A DNA stretch of 64,000 bases from Candidatus Hydrogenedentota bacterium (GCA_016791475.1 JAEUWI010000012.1:85123-149122), one strand, 5' to 3'; counted from the stretch's first letter, positions 25,333 to 34,716 are shown. A program made the numbers and translations. The notes: generated by a model from the letters alone, not told the origin.

Positions 25333-25947
25333 ATGGCATTCGAACTACCCGCACTGCCCTATGCATTCGACGCACTTGAGCCCCACATTGATGCGAAGAC
25401 CATGGAAATACACCATGACAAGCACCATGCCGCCTACGTGGCGGGGCTCAACGCCGCCCTGGAAGGCCTCGAAGGCTATGAAGGCAAGTCCGTGGAATCC
25501 ATTCTGGCCGCCATCAAGGAAGTTCCGGAAGCCAAGCGCCAGGCCGTGATCAACCACGGCGGTGGTCACGCAAACCATTCGCTCTTCTGGACGCTCCTGA
25601 GTGCTCAGGGCGGTGGTGCGCCGGAAGGCGAGCTGGCCGCGGCCATCGATGCGACCTTCGGCGGTCTGGACGCGTTCAAGGAGCAATTCTCCAATGCCGC
25701 CAAGACGCGCTTCGGCAGCGGCTGGGCCTGGCTGGTGGTCAATGGGACCGGTGCTCTGGAAGTACTCAGCACGCCCAACCAGGATTCCCCCCTGATGGAC
25801 GGCAAGACCCCGATTCTCGGTCTCGACGTCTGGGAGCACGCCTACTACCTCAATTACCAGAACCGCCGCCCCGATTATGTTTCGGCTTTCTGGAACGTGG
25901 TGAACTGGGCGAAGGTGGCGGAGCTTTTCGCCGCCGCGAAAGCGTGA
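25333..25947 (+). CDS. sodA: Superoxide dismutase (Mn/Fe family, Mn-type)
   Basis: A 204-residue cytoplasmic superoxide dismutase without signal peptide. The metal ligands are in place: His27 (EIHHDKHH), His82 (NHSLFW), Asp165 and His169 ([13 protein letters not shown]). GSGWAWLVV and TPNQDSPLM favour the manganese-type subfamily. It converts superoxide to hydrogen peroxide and oxygen. The start at ATG 25333 is fixed by AAGGAG. It ends in a strong terminator at 25989-26026, so it is monocistronic. Confidence 0.96.
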   Translation: MAFELPALPYAFDALEPHIDAKTMEIHHDKHHAAYVAGLNAALEGLEGYEGKSVESILAAIKEVPEAKRQAVINHGGGHANHSLFWTLLSAQGGGAPEGELAAAIDATFGGLDAFKEQFSNAAKTRFGSGWAWLVVNGTGALEVLSTPNQDSPLMDGKTPILGLDVWEHAYYLNYQNRRPDYVSAFWNVVNWAKVAELFAAAKA

Positions 25948-25988
25948 GCTGAGCCACAACGGGCATACGTCCCAACCAAGAAACCGCA

Positions 25989-26026
25989 GGAAAGGGGTCC
26001 GGTACCAGCCGGGCCCCTTTCCTTTG
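25989..26026 (+). terminator. Intrinsic terminator of sodA
   Basis: GGAAAGGGGTCCGG (25989-26002) pairs with CCGGGCCCCTTTCC (26009-26022) with one G-U pair and is followed by TTTG. Confidence 0.75.
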
Positions 26027-26148
26027 AAGGCTGGAGCCCGTGCGGCCCTGTAATTTCGCCCGGGAATGAGGTATCATGTTTCAGTGGGCGGCGAAATAGA
26101 ACAGGGGTATCGAGGGACTCCGTACCCTTAGCGCAAAGGTGAACCTGA

Positions 26149-26538
26149 ATGACCATTGATCTCCCCGACACCCCCAACATTCTTATCGTGGACGACGAGC
26201 AGATGGTCTTAACGCTGGGGCGAGTTATCCTGGAGCGAAAGGGTTACCGTGTGTGCGTTGCCCTGAGTGGGGAAGAGGCCCTGGCCATGTGTCGGGAGTC
26301 CGAGTTCAAACCGGACTGTGTGATTATCGACTACACCATGCCCGCCATGAATGGGCGGGACACGCTCATTGCAATCCGAAAGATACTTCCCTCCGTGCCC
26401 GCAATCATTTCTTCCGGGTACAGCGACGATGAAATCGCCGAAGAAATGGAGGGCATCCCCGTCAGTGGGATGATCCACAAACCCTACCGACAGGACTCCT
26501 TGCTCGCGGCTTTGAATGCCGCGCTGGCGATTTCCTGA
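26149..26538 (+). CDS. Stand-alone receiver domain response regulator
   Basis: A 129-residue CheY-like receiver and nothing else: acidic pair Asp15/Asp16 in LIVDDEQ, phosphoacceptor Asp61 in VIIDYTMPAMNG, switch residue in ISSGYS and Lys in HKPYRQ. The sequence resembles the C-terminal receivers of the hybrid kinases in this window. It has no output domain, so it acts by protein contact or as a phosphotransfer intermediate. It lies between sodA and a convergent GNAT gene. Confidence 0.88.
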   Translation: MTIDLPDTPNILIVDDEQMVLTLGRVILERKGYRVCVALSGEEALAMCRESEFKPDCVIIDYTMPAMNGRDTLIAIRKILPSVPAIISSGYSDDEIAEEMEGIPVSGMIHKPYRQDSLLAALNAALAIS

Positions 26539-26553
26539 AGGTCCAATATCCGG

Positions 26554-26991
26554 CTAGAGCGGGCACATCATGCGGTAGTGGGGACCCACCCCGGGTATCT
26601 CGAACACATCCCCCACGATATTCAGGCCGCGCAATTCATAAAAGGGCCGGGAAACGATCCGGGCGTTGCACCAGAGTTGCGTGCCCCCGTGGGCGGATGC
26701 GTACGCGATACACGCCTGGAGCAGCTTGCTGCCGAAACCCCGCCCGTGATGCTCCGGCAGGACCGCCATTCCCCGCACCCGCCAGGCGTTTTCAAGATCC
26801 GCGCCGTCTGGTCCTTCCGGATAGAGAGACACGATACCCACCAATGATCCCTCTTCGTAAATCCCCATATGATACGTGCTCTCCAGGTCATCCCCCGGGA
26901 AGACCGCCGCTTCCGGCGGGTCGTGCGGTCGCAGCACCTGCTGCCGTATGGGATAGACCTCACTTGCGGATACTCGGCTAATCAGGGTCAT
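26554..26991 (-). CDS. GNAT family N-acetyltransferase
   Basis: A 145-residue GNAT fold protein. Motif A reads RVRGMAVLPEHHGRGFGSKLL, with the acetyl-CoA pyrophosphate loop HGRGFG, followed by an ACIAYA helix and FYELRGL of motif B. The substrate is unknown. Its start overlaps the end of the upstream hydrolase gene by 14 nt, so it belongs to the operon running from 31460 to 26554. Confidence 0.85.
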   Translation of the reverse strand: MTLISRVSASEVYPIRQQVLRPHDPPEAAVFPGDDLESTYHMGIYEEGSLVGIVSLYPEGPDGADLENAWRVRGMAVLPEHHGRGFGSKLLQACIAYASAHGGTQLWCNARIVSRPFYELRGLNIVGDVFEIPGVGPHYRMMCPL

Positions 26992-27922
26992 GGTGTTCCA
27001 CCTCCTTCAGGTAACGCAACACAGATTCAGCCACGACATGCTCATCGTAATCCCAGAATATCACATGGTCGGACTTTTCTAGCGGAATTAATTCGCGGCG
27101 CTCGCTGGCGAAGCCGGAGAAGGCGTCCTCGCTGGCCGCAAACGAAGTTACCGTGTCGTTGCGCGAGTGAATCAACAGAAGGGGACACCGAATCTGCCCC
27201 AGAACCTCCGGCGCCTTGGCCCGCTCGCCCGCATCAAGCGCCGCGATGGCCCCTTGTGCCGGTATCCATGCGTAACAGTCGATGAACGGCTTGTTTTCCA
27301 CCTTGTTCACGGGGCCATTTCCCGGACGCGCCGGTACCCACCGCAGGAGCGTCGCGGCGGAGTCCACCAGCCGTTCCGTGGGCAGCCCCAGGATCGAACC
27401 CAGGGTCAGACCGAAGAATGGCGCACATAGCACGAGCCCGTCCACCGGCTCCCGCGCGGCGGCCAGCGTGGAGAGCGCCCCGCCCAGAGAATGTCCCACG
27501 ACCACGACGGTCTCATGTTCCTGCTTGAGGGCGCGAAGTTCCGCAAGCACCCCGTCGAGCAGCGCGTCGGTTGACGTCCGCTCGAAATCCCGGGGACTCG
27601 TCCCGTGTCCCGGCAGGCGCATGGTGCGCACGCGCCAGCCCGCCGCCGCCACCTGATCAGGCAGGTCGTGGAAATTGCTCTGTCCACCGATGAAACCATG
27701 GACAAACAGCACCGCGCGGGGGCTGTCCGAAGGGCCGAGTGTTCGCGGGGTCATGCCCTTGAGATAGGGCGAGCCCGGATCGCGCGCGGCCCTTTGTTCG
27801 TAGCGGGTCACAAGCCGGTCCGTCACCAGATTGAGCAGGGTCAGCCCCACGGCCAGGGATACAAAACCGTAGGCCAGCAGTGGGCGCCGGCGCCAGACTC
27901 GACGGATTCCATCGGAAATCAT
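26978..27922 (-). CDS. Membrane-anchored alpha/beta hydrolase, lysophospholipase/carboxylesterase-like
   Basis: A 314-residue protein from ATG 27922. The N-terminal transmembrane helix (about 14-33, LLAYGFVSLAVGLTLLNLV) precedes an alpha/beta hydrolase domain with oxyanion region LFVHGFIGG, nucleophile elbow VVGHSLGGAL, catalytic Asp in LLLIHSRNDTVT and His in KSDHVIFWDYDEH. It starts 10 bp after the Aas-like gene and overlaps the GNAT gene, so it is part of a lipid-related operon. Lipase or esterase action on membrane lipids fits the context but is inferred. Confidence 0.82.
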   Translation of the reverse strand: MISDGIRRVWRRRPLLAYGFVSLAVGLTLLNLVTDRLVTRYEQRAARDPGSPYLKGMTPRTLGPSDSPRAVLFVHGFIGGQSNFHDLPDQVAAAGWRVRTMRLPGHGTSPRDFERTSTDALLDGVLAELRALKQEHETVVVVGHSLGGALSTLAAAREPVDGLVLCAPFFGLTLGSILGLPTERLVDSAATLLRWVPARPGNGPVNKVENKPFIDCYAWIPAQGAIAALDAGERAKAPEVLGQIRCPLLLIHSRNDTVTSFAASEDAFSGFASERRELIPLEKSDHVIFWDYDEHVVAESVLRYLKEVEHHDPD

Positions 27923-27932
27923 TGAGCGTGAC

Positions 27933-30900
27933 TCAGTTCGCTTCGCGATCCAATTCCAGGGCCATGCGCTTGATGGTCTTGATGTCCATCTTGCCCGTAC
28001 CCAGCACCGGTAGCTCCGCAATGGTGTAAAAGGCGCTCGGTTTCGGCGCCCACAGATTGGGCATTCCCGACCGCGCCAGGGCTTTCAGAAGCTGTTCGAG
28101 TTCTTCGGCGCGGAGCGTATGCAGCACGACCAGGCGCTCGCCCTTCTGAGCATCGGGCACGCTGGCGACCGCCAGGCGCTGGTCGGTCAGCTCAAGCAGA
28201 CTGTGGAGGGTCTCTTCCACCTTGGTATGGGGGACCATTTCGCCCGCGATCTTGCTGAAACGCGCCAGTCGGTCCGTAATCGTGATGAAGCCGTTTTCAT
28301 CGAGCCGGGCAATGTCGCCGGTGGAGTACCAGCCGTCCCGCAGCACCTCGGCCGTCTTCTCCGGTCGGTTCAGATAGCCGCGCATGATATTGGGACCCTT
28401 TACCTGCAACAGACCGTCCTCGCCGGGGGCCCGCTCCGCATCCGTATCGGGATCCACCACCCTCACCTCGATACCGGGTATGGGGCGCCCGATCGTTCCG
28501 TGTTTGGTGCCGGGGCTGAAGAAACCGGGCGATGCACAGCCCGGAATATTTGCGGCCACCGCCGGGGCGCATTCGGTGGTTCCATAGCCCTCCAGGGGCT
28601 CCACGCCGAATCGTTCGAGGAAGGCGAGGCGCACCCGGGGCGCGAGTTTCTCCGCCCCACATACGACGAACTCAAGCGTGGCGAGCTGCTCGGGCTCGCA
28701 GCGTCGTATGAAGCCCTGAAGGAATGTCGAGGTGCCAATCATCAGCGTGCCGCGATAATCCTGGATCAACTTGCCGATAACCTTGGGTTCCAGGGGATTC
28801 GCGTGATAGATCCCCCGCACGCCATGGATGAGCGGCAGCCAAAGGGTCGCCATGAAGCCGAAGGAATGGAAGAAGGGCAGGAAGCCCACGATGCACGTGT
28901 CGTTGTGGTTCGGAAAGACCTCCAGCGTACCATCGATATTCGCGATAAGGTTCCGGTGCGTCAGCATGACGCCCTTTGGGTCGCCCTCGCTGCCGCTGGA
29001 AAAAATAATCGTGGCGATATCGTCCGAATGTCGCGGCGGCGCGCCCAGTAGCCTGTCCAGCAGCCGGGTCGGGCAGGCCAGGGCCAGGATCATGGCGGTG
29101 AGTCGATCGACACCGGTGATGGCGGCTTTCAGGTCTTCCATGAAGAGTGTCTCGCCCGGTACCGTCAGGGGCAGGCGTTCCAGCAGTTTCCGCGAGGTCA
29201 ACACCTGGGTCACACCGCACTGGGCCGCGCAGGAGGCAATCGTCTCGTTGTTGGCCGTATAGTTCAAGTTGATCGGGATCCGGCCCAGCATGGTGAGTGC
29301 GATATTGGCCAGCGCGCCCCCGACGGAGGGGGGCAGAAGAACCCCCACCATTTCGTGGCCATCCAGTACTCTTCTCAAGCACCGCGCGAAAACCAGACTG
29401 CCCACCAGGGTCTTGAAGTAGTTCAGGCTGCCCGACAGGGAATCGGCCACCGCCGTCTTTCTCAAGTTGCGCCGGGCCATCTTGACAAATCCGTGGTGAA
29501 GCAGCCGGAAGCGAAGGGGGCGTTCGGTGTGAACTTCCCTGCCCAGGCGCCGGAGTTGTTCCTGAAGGTGGAAAACATCCGGGAGGGATTCCAACCGTTC
29601 GCCATAGCGGATATCGATGGGGAAGGGGAGGCGCTTGGGACGCCGCCAGTGGATCTCGTCCTGGCGGAAGGTATACAGCGATTCCCATAGACGTGACTGG
29701 TAAAAGGGAACCGCAACGGCGTCCGTACCTTCAAGGAGCACGTTGTAGTCGTCGGACCAGGCGAAGGGCGTTCCACCCTCTTCCGAGCCGCGCTCCTGGT
29801 TAATGCATACGGTGGCGCCACTCTTCAGCAGGGTCCGGATCGTCGACAGCACCGCGGCCTGATCCGCTTCGTTCGCCCCCGCTTTGACCGGAATGATTTG
29901 CATCAGACGAGCCAGGCGCCCCATCAGCGGGCGCGCGTAAATCGCCTCGCCCATGACGAAGTGGACCTCGCGATCGGTGCTTGCGTAGTAGGCGAGGCAG
30001 TCGATAAAGCTGACCTGAGTGCCGATGAGCAGTACCGGGCCGTCTTCCGGTACCCGATGTCGGTGGGCCACACGGATCCGTATCACGGTGCTGCAGAGCA
30101 CCCAGAGGCCCGCCCTGAGGAACAGATGGGGGATTCGGATGGAGATGAATACGCCGATCAGGAGCGAGAGTATTGCCGTGACCAGGAAGACCTGGTAGGT
30201 GCTCAGCCCCACCGTGCCCAGCCCGATGAATGCGAAATTGGACCCCGCCATACCGACAAAGGTAAGCATGTTCGTGGTCGCGATTACGCCGCCGACGGTG
30301 CCTTTCGGAGATCTGTGCTGGATTGCGGCGGCCAGCGGCACATCGAACATGCCCGCGAAAAAGCCCAGGCCGAAGCTGGCGAAGGCAACGAGGAGATAAT
30401 AACCGCCCGCTCCCCCGACCGCGAGCGTCTCGGCGTCTACCGACGGTATGGCCAGCACGCCCGCAAAGAGAGCCATGCCCAGGGCGCCGATAGGAATCAG
30501 CCCCATTTCAATCTTGCCGCGCGAAAGATAGCCCGCCGCGACCGCGCCCACGCCGATACCGATGGTCACCGCGCCGATGAGGCCCGTCTGGAGGGATTCG
30601 GAGAGGCCCAGCGTCTCACCGCCGAACTTGATCAGATTGTTGCGTACGAGCGAGCCCGCGAACCAGAAGTACACATAGCCGATGACGACATTCAGCAGCA
30701 CCCGGTCGCGCCAGATAATTCCAAAATAGCGGCCCATCCCTTTCCAGGGCAGGAGCGGATTGATCGGGATGGCCAGGCCGGGATTGGCCGCCGGGGGGCG
30801 GGAGATCAAAAGGGAACTGAACACGCCGCCCATGGACAGGACTACCAGGAACATGGAAACGATGTAGAGTCGGTCTTCGAACATCCCGTGGAGTTTGCCG

Positions 30901-31460
30901 CCCGCGAGGGTGCCCAGAATGACCGCGGCGAGGGTGCCCATCTGGATGATGCCGTTGCCCCAGGAAAGGCGCGATTCCGGCAAGATTTCGGGCATGATTC
31001 CGTACTTCACGGGGCCGAACATGGCGCTTTGAGCGGCCATCAGGAAAAGCAGAAGCCAGATCAACACGATGTTGCCATAGAGAAAGGCCAGGCCACCGGC
31101 GATCATGATGGCCACTTCCAGCACCTTCGTCACCGTGGCCAGACGTCCCTTGCTCACGCGATCCGCCAGGGCGCCGAAAAGACTGGGAAACACAATGAAG
31201 GGAAGGGAAAAGAGGATGCCCGAAAGGCCGGTCACGTAATCGTAGGGATCCATGGACCAGCCCTCGCGGATCCATGAAAGATCGACATGACCGCCATCCA
31301 GACCGGATTTCAAGGTCGCGATCACGCTGAAGACGATCAGCCACTGATACACGTTGTCGTTGAACGCGCCCTGAAACTGGGTCACCACCAGCCCCCAGAA
31401 GCCCCGCGCCTGGTAGCGGATCTCACCCGGACCCCGTTCCATTGCTTGCTCTCGTCCCAT
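27933..31460 (-). CDS. aas: LplT-Aas-like fusion: MFS transporter, acyltransferase-like domain, acyl-AMP ligase
   Basis: A 1175-residue fusion. The N-terminal part is an LplT-like major facilitator with about 12 membrane segments (about 20-445). A PlsC-like domain follows (about 460-650), then an AMP-dependent acyl synthetase (about 670-1165) with SSGSEGDPKGVMLTHRN, GYGTTECAP and GWYSTGDIARL. Such proteins flip lysophospholipids inward and reacylate them. Here the PlsC motif I is GTQVSFID, with Gln482 where the catalytic His of NHxSxxD belongs, and motif III FPEG is replaced by NQERGS, so acyl transfer may be lost. The start at 31460 is supported by GAGGAA. The MarR gene upstream is on the same strand; hydrolase and GNAT genes follow. 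Confidence 0.85.
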   Translation of the reverse strand: MGREQAMERGPGEIRYQARGFWGLVVTQFQGAFNDNVYQWLIVFSVIATLKSGLDGGHVDLSWIREGWSMDPYDYVTGLSGILFSLPFIVFPSLFGALADRVSKGRLATVTKVLEVAIMIAGGLAFLYGNIVLIWLLLFLMAAQSAMFGPVKYGIMPEILPESRLSWGNGIIQMGTLAAVILGTLAGGKLHGMFEDRLYIVSMFLVVLSMGGVFSSLLISRPPAANPGLAIPINPLLPWKGMGRYFGIIWRDRVLLNVVIGYVYFWFAGSLVRNNLIKFGGETLGLSESLQTGLIGAVTIGIGVGAVAAGYLSRGKIEMGLIPIGALGMALFAGVLAIPSVDAETLAVGGAGGYYLLVAFASFGLGFFAGMFDVPLAAAIQHRSPKGTVGGVIATTNMLTFVGMAGSNFAFIGLGTVGLSTYQVFLVTAILSLLIGVFISIRIPHLFLRAGLWVLCSTVIRIRVAHRHRVPEDGPVLLIGTQVSFIDCLAYYASTDREVHFVMGEAIYARPLMGRLARLMQIIPVKAGANEADQAAVLSTIRTLLKSGATVCINQERGSEEGGTPFAWSDDYNVLLEGTDAVAVPFYQSRLWESLYTFRQDEIHWRRPKRLPFPIDIRYGERLESLPDVFHLQEQLRRLGREVHTERPLRFRLLHHGFVKMARRNLRKTAVADSLSGSLNYFKTLVGSLVFARCLRRVLDGHEMVGVLLPPSVGGALANIALTMLGRIPINLNYTANNETIASCAAQCGVTQVLTSRKLLERLPLTVPGETLFMEDLKAAITGVDRLTAMILALACPTRLLDRLLGAPPRHSDDIATIIFSSGSEGDPKGVMLTHRNLIANIDGTLEVFPNHNDTCIVGFLPFFHSFGFMATLWLPLIHGVRGIYHANPLEPKVIGKLIQDYRGTLMIGTSTFLQGFIRRCEPEQLATLEFVVCGAEKLAPRVRLAFLERFGVEPLEGYGTTECAPAVAANIPGCASPGFFSPGTKHGTIGRPIPGIEVRVVDPDTDAERAPGEDGLLQVKGPNIMRGYLNRPEKTAEVLRDGWYSTGDIARLDENGFITITDRLARFSKIAGEMVPHTKVEETLHSLLELTDQRLAVASVPDAQKGERLVVLHTLRAEELEQLLKALARSGMPNLWAPKPSAFYTIAELPVLGTGKMDIKTIKRMALELDREAN

Positions 31461-31540
31461 CGATCCGTTCCTCAAGCGTAAAAGGGCCCAACTGCAAAGC
31501 CCTTATCTCATTTGATCCACAATTGTCGGTCGCCGGGCGC

Positions 31541-32005
31541 TCAGCGCAGGCACCGTTCCCGAATCCGCTCCAGATTCTTCGTCAGCGTCCTGCAGGCGCC
31601 TTCATCCAGATCGGCCATGACATCGTATACGTCCCGGCGGTAAAGGGGCTCCACCTCATCGATAAGAGACCGCCCTGCGGGGGTCAGGTCGATGTGATAG
31701 ATGCGGCGGTTGCCCTCCACCGCGTGACGGGCCACCAGGCCCTTGCTCTCCAGTTTGTCCAGTACGGAGGTGACGCTGGCCCGGGTTACCACCAGTCGCT
31801 TGCCGAGATCGGACTGGGTCCAGACTTTCTCCTTGTACTTCAGGCTGAAAAGGACATTGAACTGGGCCTCGGTAAGTCCGAACTGCCGGAAAAGGTCGGA
31901 GCCTTTGAGTGAGAGCAGGCTGGCCGTGCGCACGACGTTCAGCACGGCCTCGTGTTTGGCGTCCTGCATGGGACGTTCAAGGTTGAGTTCTTTTTCCAGG
32001 GACAT
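31541..32005 (-). CDS. MarR family transcriptional regulator
   Basis: A 154-residue winged-helix regulator with QFNVLFSLKYKEKVWTQSDL and the recognition helix VTRASVTSVLDKLESKGLVARH, then the wing NRRIYHIDLTPAGR. The start at 32005 is fixed by AAGGAGG. It lies 80 bp upstream of the LplT-Aas fusion on the same strand and probably regulates it. The AT-rich stretch upstream (32040-32075) contains TTCT-N9-AGAA, a possible MarR operator (weak). Confidence 0.88.
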   Translation of the reverse strand: MSLEKELNLERPMQDAKHEAVLNVVRTASLLSLKGSDLFRQFGLTEAQFNVLFSLKYKEKVWTQSDLGKRLVVTRASVTSVLDKLESKGLVARHAVEGNRRIYHIDLTPAGRSLIDEVEPLYRRDVYDVMADLDEGACRTLTKNLERIRERCLR

Positions 32006-32090
32006 GCCGCCTCCTTCTTGACGTAAACTGCTGTCACTGGAATTGTAAATTCTGGCATTGTTAGAAGTCAAGCGATTTCTTGCCTTTTGA

Positions 32091-32804
32091 TCATGCGCCT
32101 TCCTCCCTCGTGTAGCGGCACGTCGGATAGCGCTCGCAGGCCAGAAACGCGCTGCCGCTCCGTGGCCCACGGCGGGCCACCCTGCGCGTCAGCGCCGCCC
32201 CGCAGCGCGGGCAAGCGGTGGCGGTCGGCAGGGGCCCGGCAGGGGGTGGGGGCGGTGGCTGAGTTGCCATGGCGTCAAGAATCGCCGTGCGGATGCGCTC
32301 CGGATCGTAGTCCCGAGCGGCAGGCAGCATGAGCAGGGGAAAACCGGCTTCCGCGCAGGCCCGCGCGATCAAATCATCCCGTTTTCGACGCTCTTTTCGT
32401 TCATGGGAGCGGTCATTCAGTTCGATCGCGCACACGATGCGCCCGGACTCCCGATCACAAAGCACAAAATCGAGGTGCTTGCCGGTAATCTGGTTGAAGG
32501 CGGCGCGCCAGGCTTTGGGATTGAGTCCCTCGACGGGGAGGAGTACATCGGCGACGCGAACTTTTGCAAAGATTTCCAGGCCGTGGGGGAGGCTCTTCCG
32601 GAGGACCTGCATGAATCGAAATTCCGCCGCCGTGAATAGAAACTCACGCCGCGCATACTCGGTCCGGTGGATTCCCAGCAGTCCGGGAAAGGCAATCCGT
32701 AGCAGGACGATGAGCAGTACGACGAATGCGAGTGAAATGGAGGAATAGAACAATACCGCCCCCCTCTCCGGTGCGGGCCCTTTGCCCGGGCGTTTATAGC
32801 CCAA
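32091..32804 (-). CDS. DUF2726 membrane protein with topoisomerase-type C4 zinc finger
   Basis: A 237-residue protein. One transmembrane helix (about 20-43) precedes a DUF2726 domain (about 55-175), a restriction-endonuclease-like fold with ADVLLP, HLDFVLCDRESGRIVCAIELNDRSH and a catalytic-like Asp...Glu-x-Asn pattern. A Pro-rich linker then leads to a C-terminal C4 finger (CPRCG...CERYPTC) of the topoisomerase DNA-binding type. DUF2726 is a suspected nuclease family, and the finger suggests nucleic-acid contact. It is separated from MarR by 85 bp and divergent from the epimerase. Confidence 0.8.
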   Translation of the reverse strand: MGYKRPGKGPAPERGAVLFYSSISLAFVVLLIVLLRIAFPGLLGIHRTEYARREFLFTAAEFRFMQVLRKSLPHGLEIFAKVRVADVLLPVEGLNPKAWRAAFNQITGKHLDFVLCDRESGRIVCAIELNDRSHERKERRKRDDLIARACAEAGFPLLMLPAARDYDPERIRTAILDAMATQPPPPPPAGPLPTATACPRCGAALTRRVARRGPRSGSAFLACERYPTCRYTREEGA

Positions 32805-32907
32805 GCATACGACGCCAGGGAGATTCTACGCAACAGCACGCGGGACTTTTTCCCGTTTCGCCCCCCATGGTAGGATGGGCCGTGCACTTCTGAAGGAGGC
32901 TTTCGGT

Positions 32908-33807
32908 ATGCGAATTCTGGTCAGCGGTTCGAGCGGTCTCGTGGGCAGGGCGCTCTGCCCCGTCCTGGAAGCGGAGGGCCATACCGTCGTCCGGCTGGTG
33001 CGCAATGACACCGCCCTGTCCGACAATGCGGTTTACTGGGATCCCGCCCGGGGGGTGCTGGCGGGCGAATCGCTCGCCGACATCGACGGTGTGGTTCACC
33101 TCGCCGGCGAGTCCATCGCCAGTGGCCGCTGGACACCCGCGCGCAAGACGCGTATTCGCGAGAGCCGCCTGCAGGGTACCCGTCTGCTTTGCGAGCGATT
33201 GGCGGCGTGCGGTCCGCCGCCCGCTTTCCTGATCGCCGCGTCCGCCGTCGGCTACTACGGTAATCGCGGGGATGACGTGGTTGTCGAGACCGCGCGGCAG
33301 GGCGGAGGCTTTCTGGCGGAACTCTGTGCGGCGTGGGAAGACGAGACCCGCCGCGCGGCAAACGCCGGCATGCGCGTGGTCAACCTGCGTCTCGGTATGG
33401 TGTTGAGCGCCCGGGGTGGCGCTCTGGAGAAAATGCTGCCCCCTTTTCGCATCGGACTCGGCGGCCCTCTTGGTAATGGCGCCATGTGGATGAGCTGGAT
33501 CCATATCGACGATGTGGCGAACGCCATCCGCTTCGTCATGCACCACCCGGAACTCGCGGGTCCGGTCAACACCGTCGCGCCCATTCCCGTCACCAACCGC
33601 ACGTTCACCCAGGCCCTTGGTCACGTCTTGAAGCGTCCGGCATTCATGACGGTGCCCGCGCCCGTGTTGCGTCTCGCTCTGGGCGAAATGGCGGATGAAT
33701 TGCTCCTTTCCAGTCTCCGGGCTCGCCCCCAGCGCCTGGAAGATTCGGGTTTTACCTTCCTGTACCCGGATTTAGATGCGGCGCTGGTCAGTCTGCTCAC
33801 GCCCTGA
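32908..33807 (+). CDS. TIGR01777 family NAD(P)-dependent sugar epimerase-like protein
   Basis: A 299-residue protein of the YfcH/SDR39U1 family. It has the N-terminal Rossmann motif VSGSSGLVGRAL, then VVHLAGESIASGRW, SAVGYYGNRGDD, MSWIHIDDV and the C-terminal DUF1731 segment RPQRLEDSGFTFLYPDL. The start at 32908 is fixed by GAAGGAGG 8 nt upstream. The family is extended short-chain dehydrogenase with unproven substrate. It is monocistronic or followed by the small membrane protein. Confidence 0.9.
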   Translation: MRILVSGSSGLVGRALCPVLEAEGHTVVRLVRNDTALSDNAVYWDPARGVLAGESLADIDGVVHLAGESIASGRWTPARKTRIRESRLQGTRLLCERLAACGPPPAFLIAASAVGYYGNRGDDVVVETARQGGGFLAELCAAWEDETRRAANAGMRVVNLRLGMVLSARGGALEKMLPPFRIGLGGPLGNGAMWMSWIHIDDVANAIRFVMHHPELAGPVNTVAPIPVTNRTFTQALGHVLKRPAFMTVPAPVLRLALGEMADELLLSSLRARPQRLEDSGFTFLYPDLDAALVSLLTP

Positions 33808-33903
33808 TCGTGGAAGCTCCCGCGCTGCGGCACCGGTGTCTTGGATTCTGCTATCATGGAGCGACCCGGCTCCCGCACAAGCAAGCGACAGGAAGTGCAT
33901 CAC

Positions 33904-34164
33904 GTGATTAGCATCAGCATCAAAGAAATCCTCATCCTCGCGGCCATCATCGGGGCCATGATCTGGATGAGGATGGCCCGTGAAACGGTGGAAGCGTCCA
34001 CCAACGAATTTGTGAAGAAACTGCGTGGGCCGAGTCCGGGGCGACCGGGATTTGGCTGGCGCGGCCTGATCATCGCCTTTGTCGTGGGTATGGCCTGCTG
34101 CTGCGCCCTGGGTTACATGATTTTTCGCATCATCTCGCTCTACCAGGGCAAGCCGAATGGGTAA
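33904..34164 (+). CDS. Small two-helix membrane protein
   Basis: About 86 residues from a GTG start preceded by AGGAAG; an ATG at 33856 is the alternative and would add 16 residues. Two transmembrane helices are visible, ISIKEILILAAIIGAMIWM near the N-terminus and GLIIAFVVGMACCCALGYMI near the C-terminus, with a basic loop between. The protein is unrecognised. It lies 96 bp after the epimerase gene on the same strand. Confidence 0.55.
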   Translation: MISISIKEILILAAIIGAMIWMRMARETVEASTNEFVKKLRGPSPGRPGFGWRGLIIAFVVGMACCCALGYMIFRIISLYQGKPNG

Positions 34165-34716
34165 TTTTTGAGCGGATCTTCCCGGCCGAATTCGGCGCTT
34201 CGTCAAAAGTTTGTCATCGCGGCGAACTCTTGACAGATATATGGCAGTTCGATTTGGACGCTTTTCTGCCTTAAGTATTTAATTCACAGATGTTTATGGT
34301 GATTTTTGCATCGGGGAAAAAGTTGGCCTCTAAGTTGCTTAACACTACATATGGGTATGTGAAAGCAACCACCCAGTGCCGGCTAACATGTAACAATGTT
34401 GACGCTGCCACCAAGCCCGGGTTATGGCAAGGCATCCTGTCGATGCACTGCTGGTAACCAGCACTGAATGGAAGCTTTCTTATACCCTTTTTTGTGTCTA
34501 AACGACGCCCCCGACGCGATTGGGTGTGCTCATTCCTGTAAATAATTTACCAAGAAAATACTTGTCTTCTGCGACATAAGTGCTTATACTCTTTATAAGT
34601 CGAGGAATAATCGGGGTGAGGATTCAGTCCCGCCCCTGTGACTTGGATGCTGTGCAGGCATGGCCCGCTCTCGTGGGGTCGCCTGCCTGCCCTCTTCAAC
34701 AAGGAGATTTTCGCGG
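34165..34716. other. Intergenic leader region with hairpins upstream of the PilC-like gene
   Basis: No gene is supported. It is AT-richer than its surroundings. Possible hairpins include ACATA/TATGT near 34349-34362, GCAT/ATGC near 34432-34446 and TGCTGG/CCAGCA at 34449-34463, with a T-run at 34489-34494. I could not match it to a riboswitch class I know; a cyclic di-GMP riboswitch was considered and rejected. Confidence 0.4.
34562..34590 (+). promoter_or_regulatory. Sigma-70 promoter of the PilC-like gene
   Basis: TTGTCT (34562-34567), a 17-bp spacer and TATACT (34585-34590). Transcription should start near 34597, giving a leader of about 120 nt. Confidence 0.6.

Noticed and set aside
29898..31277. 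459-codon plus-strand frame opposite the LplT part
   Set aside because: Antisense shadow of the transporter domain; composition is His/Asp/Arg-rich noise.
32040..32075. MarR operator as a separate feature
   Set aside because: TTCT-N9-AGAA is too short and degenerate to list alone; it is mentioned with the gene.
34290..34500. Cyclic di-GMP (GEMM) riboswitch before the GspF/PilC gene
   Set aside because: The conserved core blocks of that riboswitch are not present; only generic hairpins are visible.
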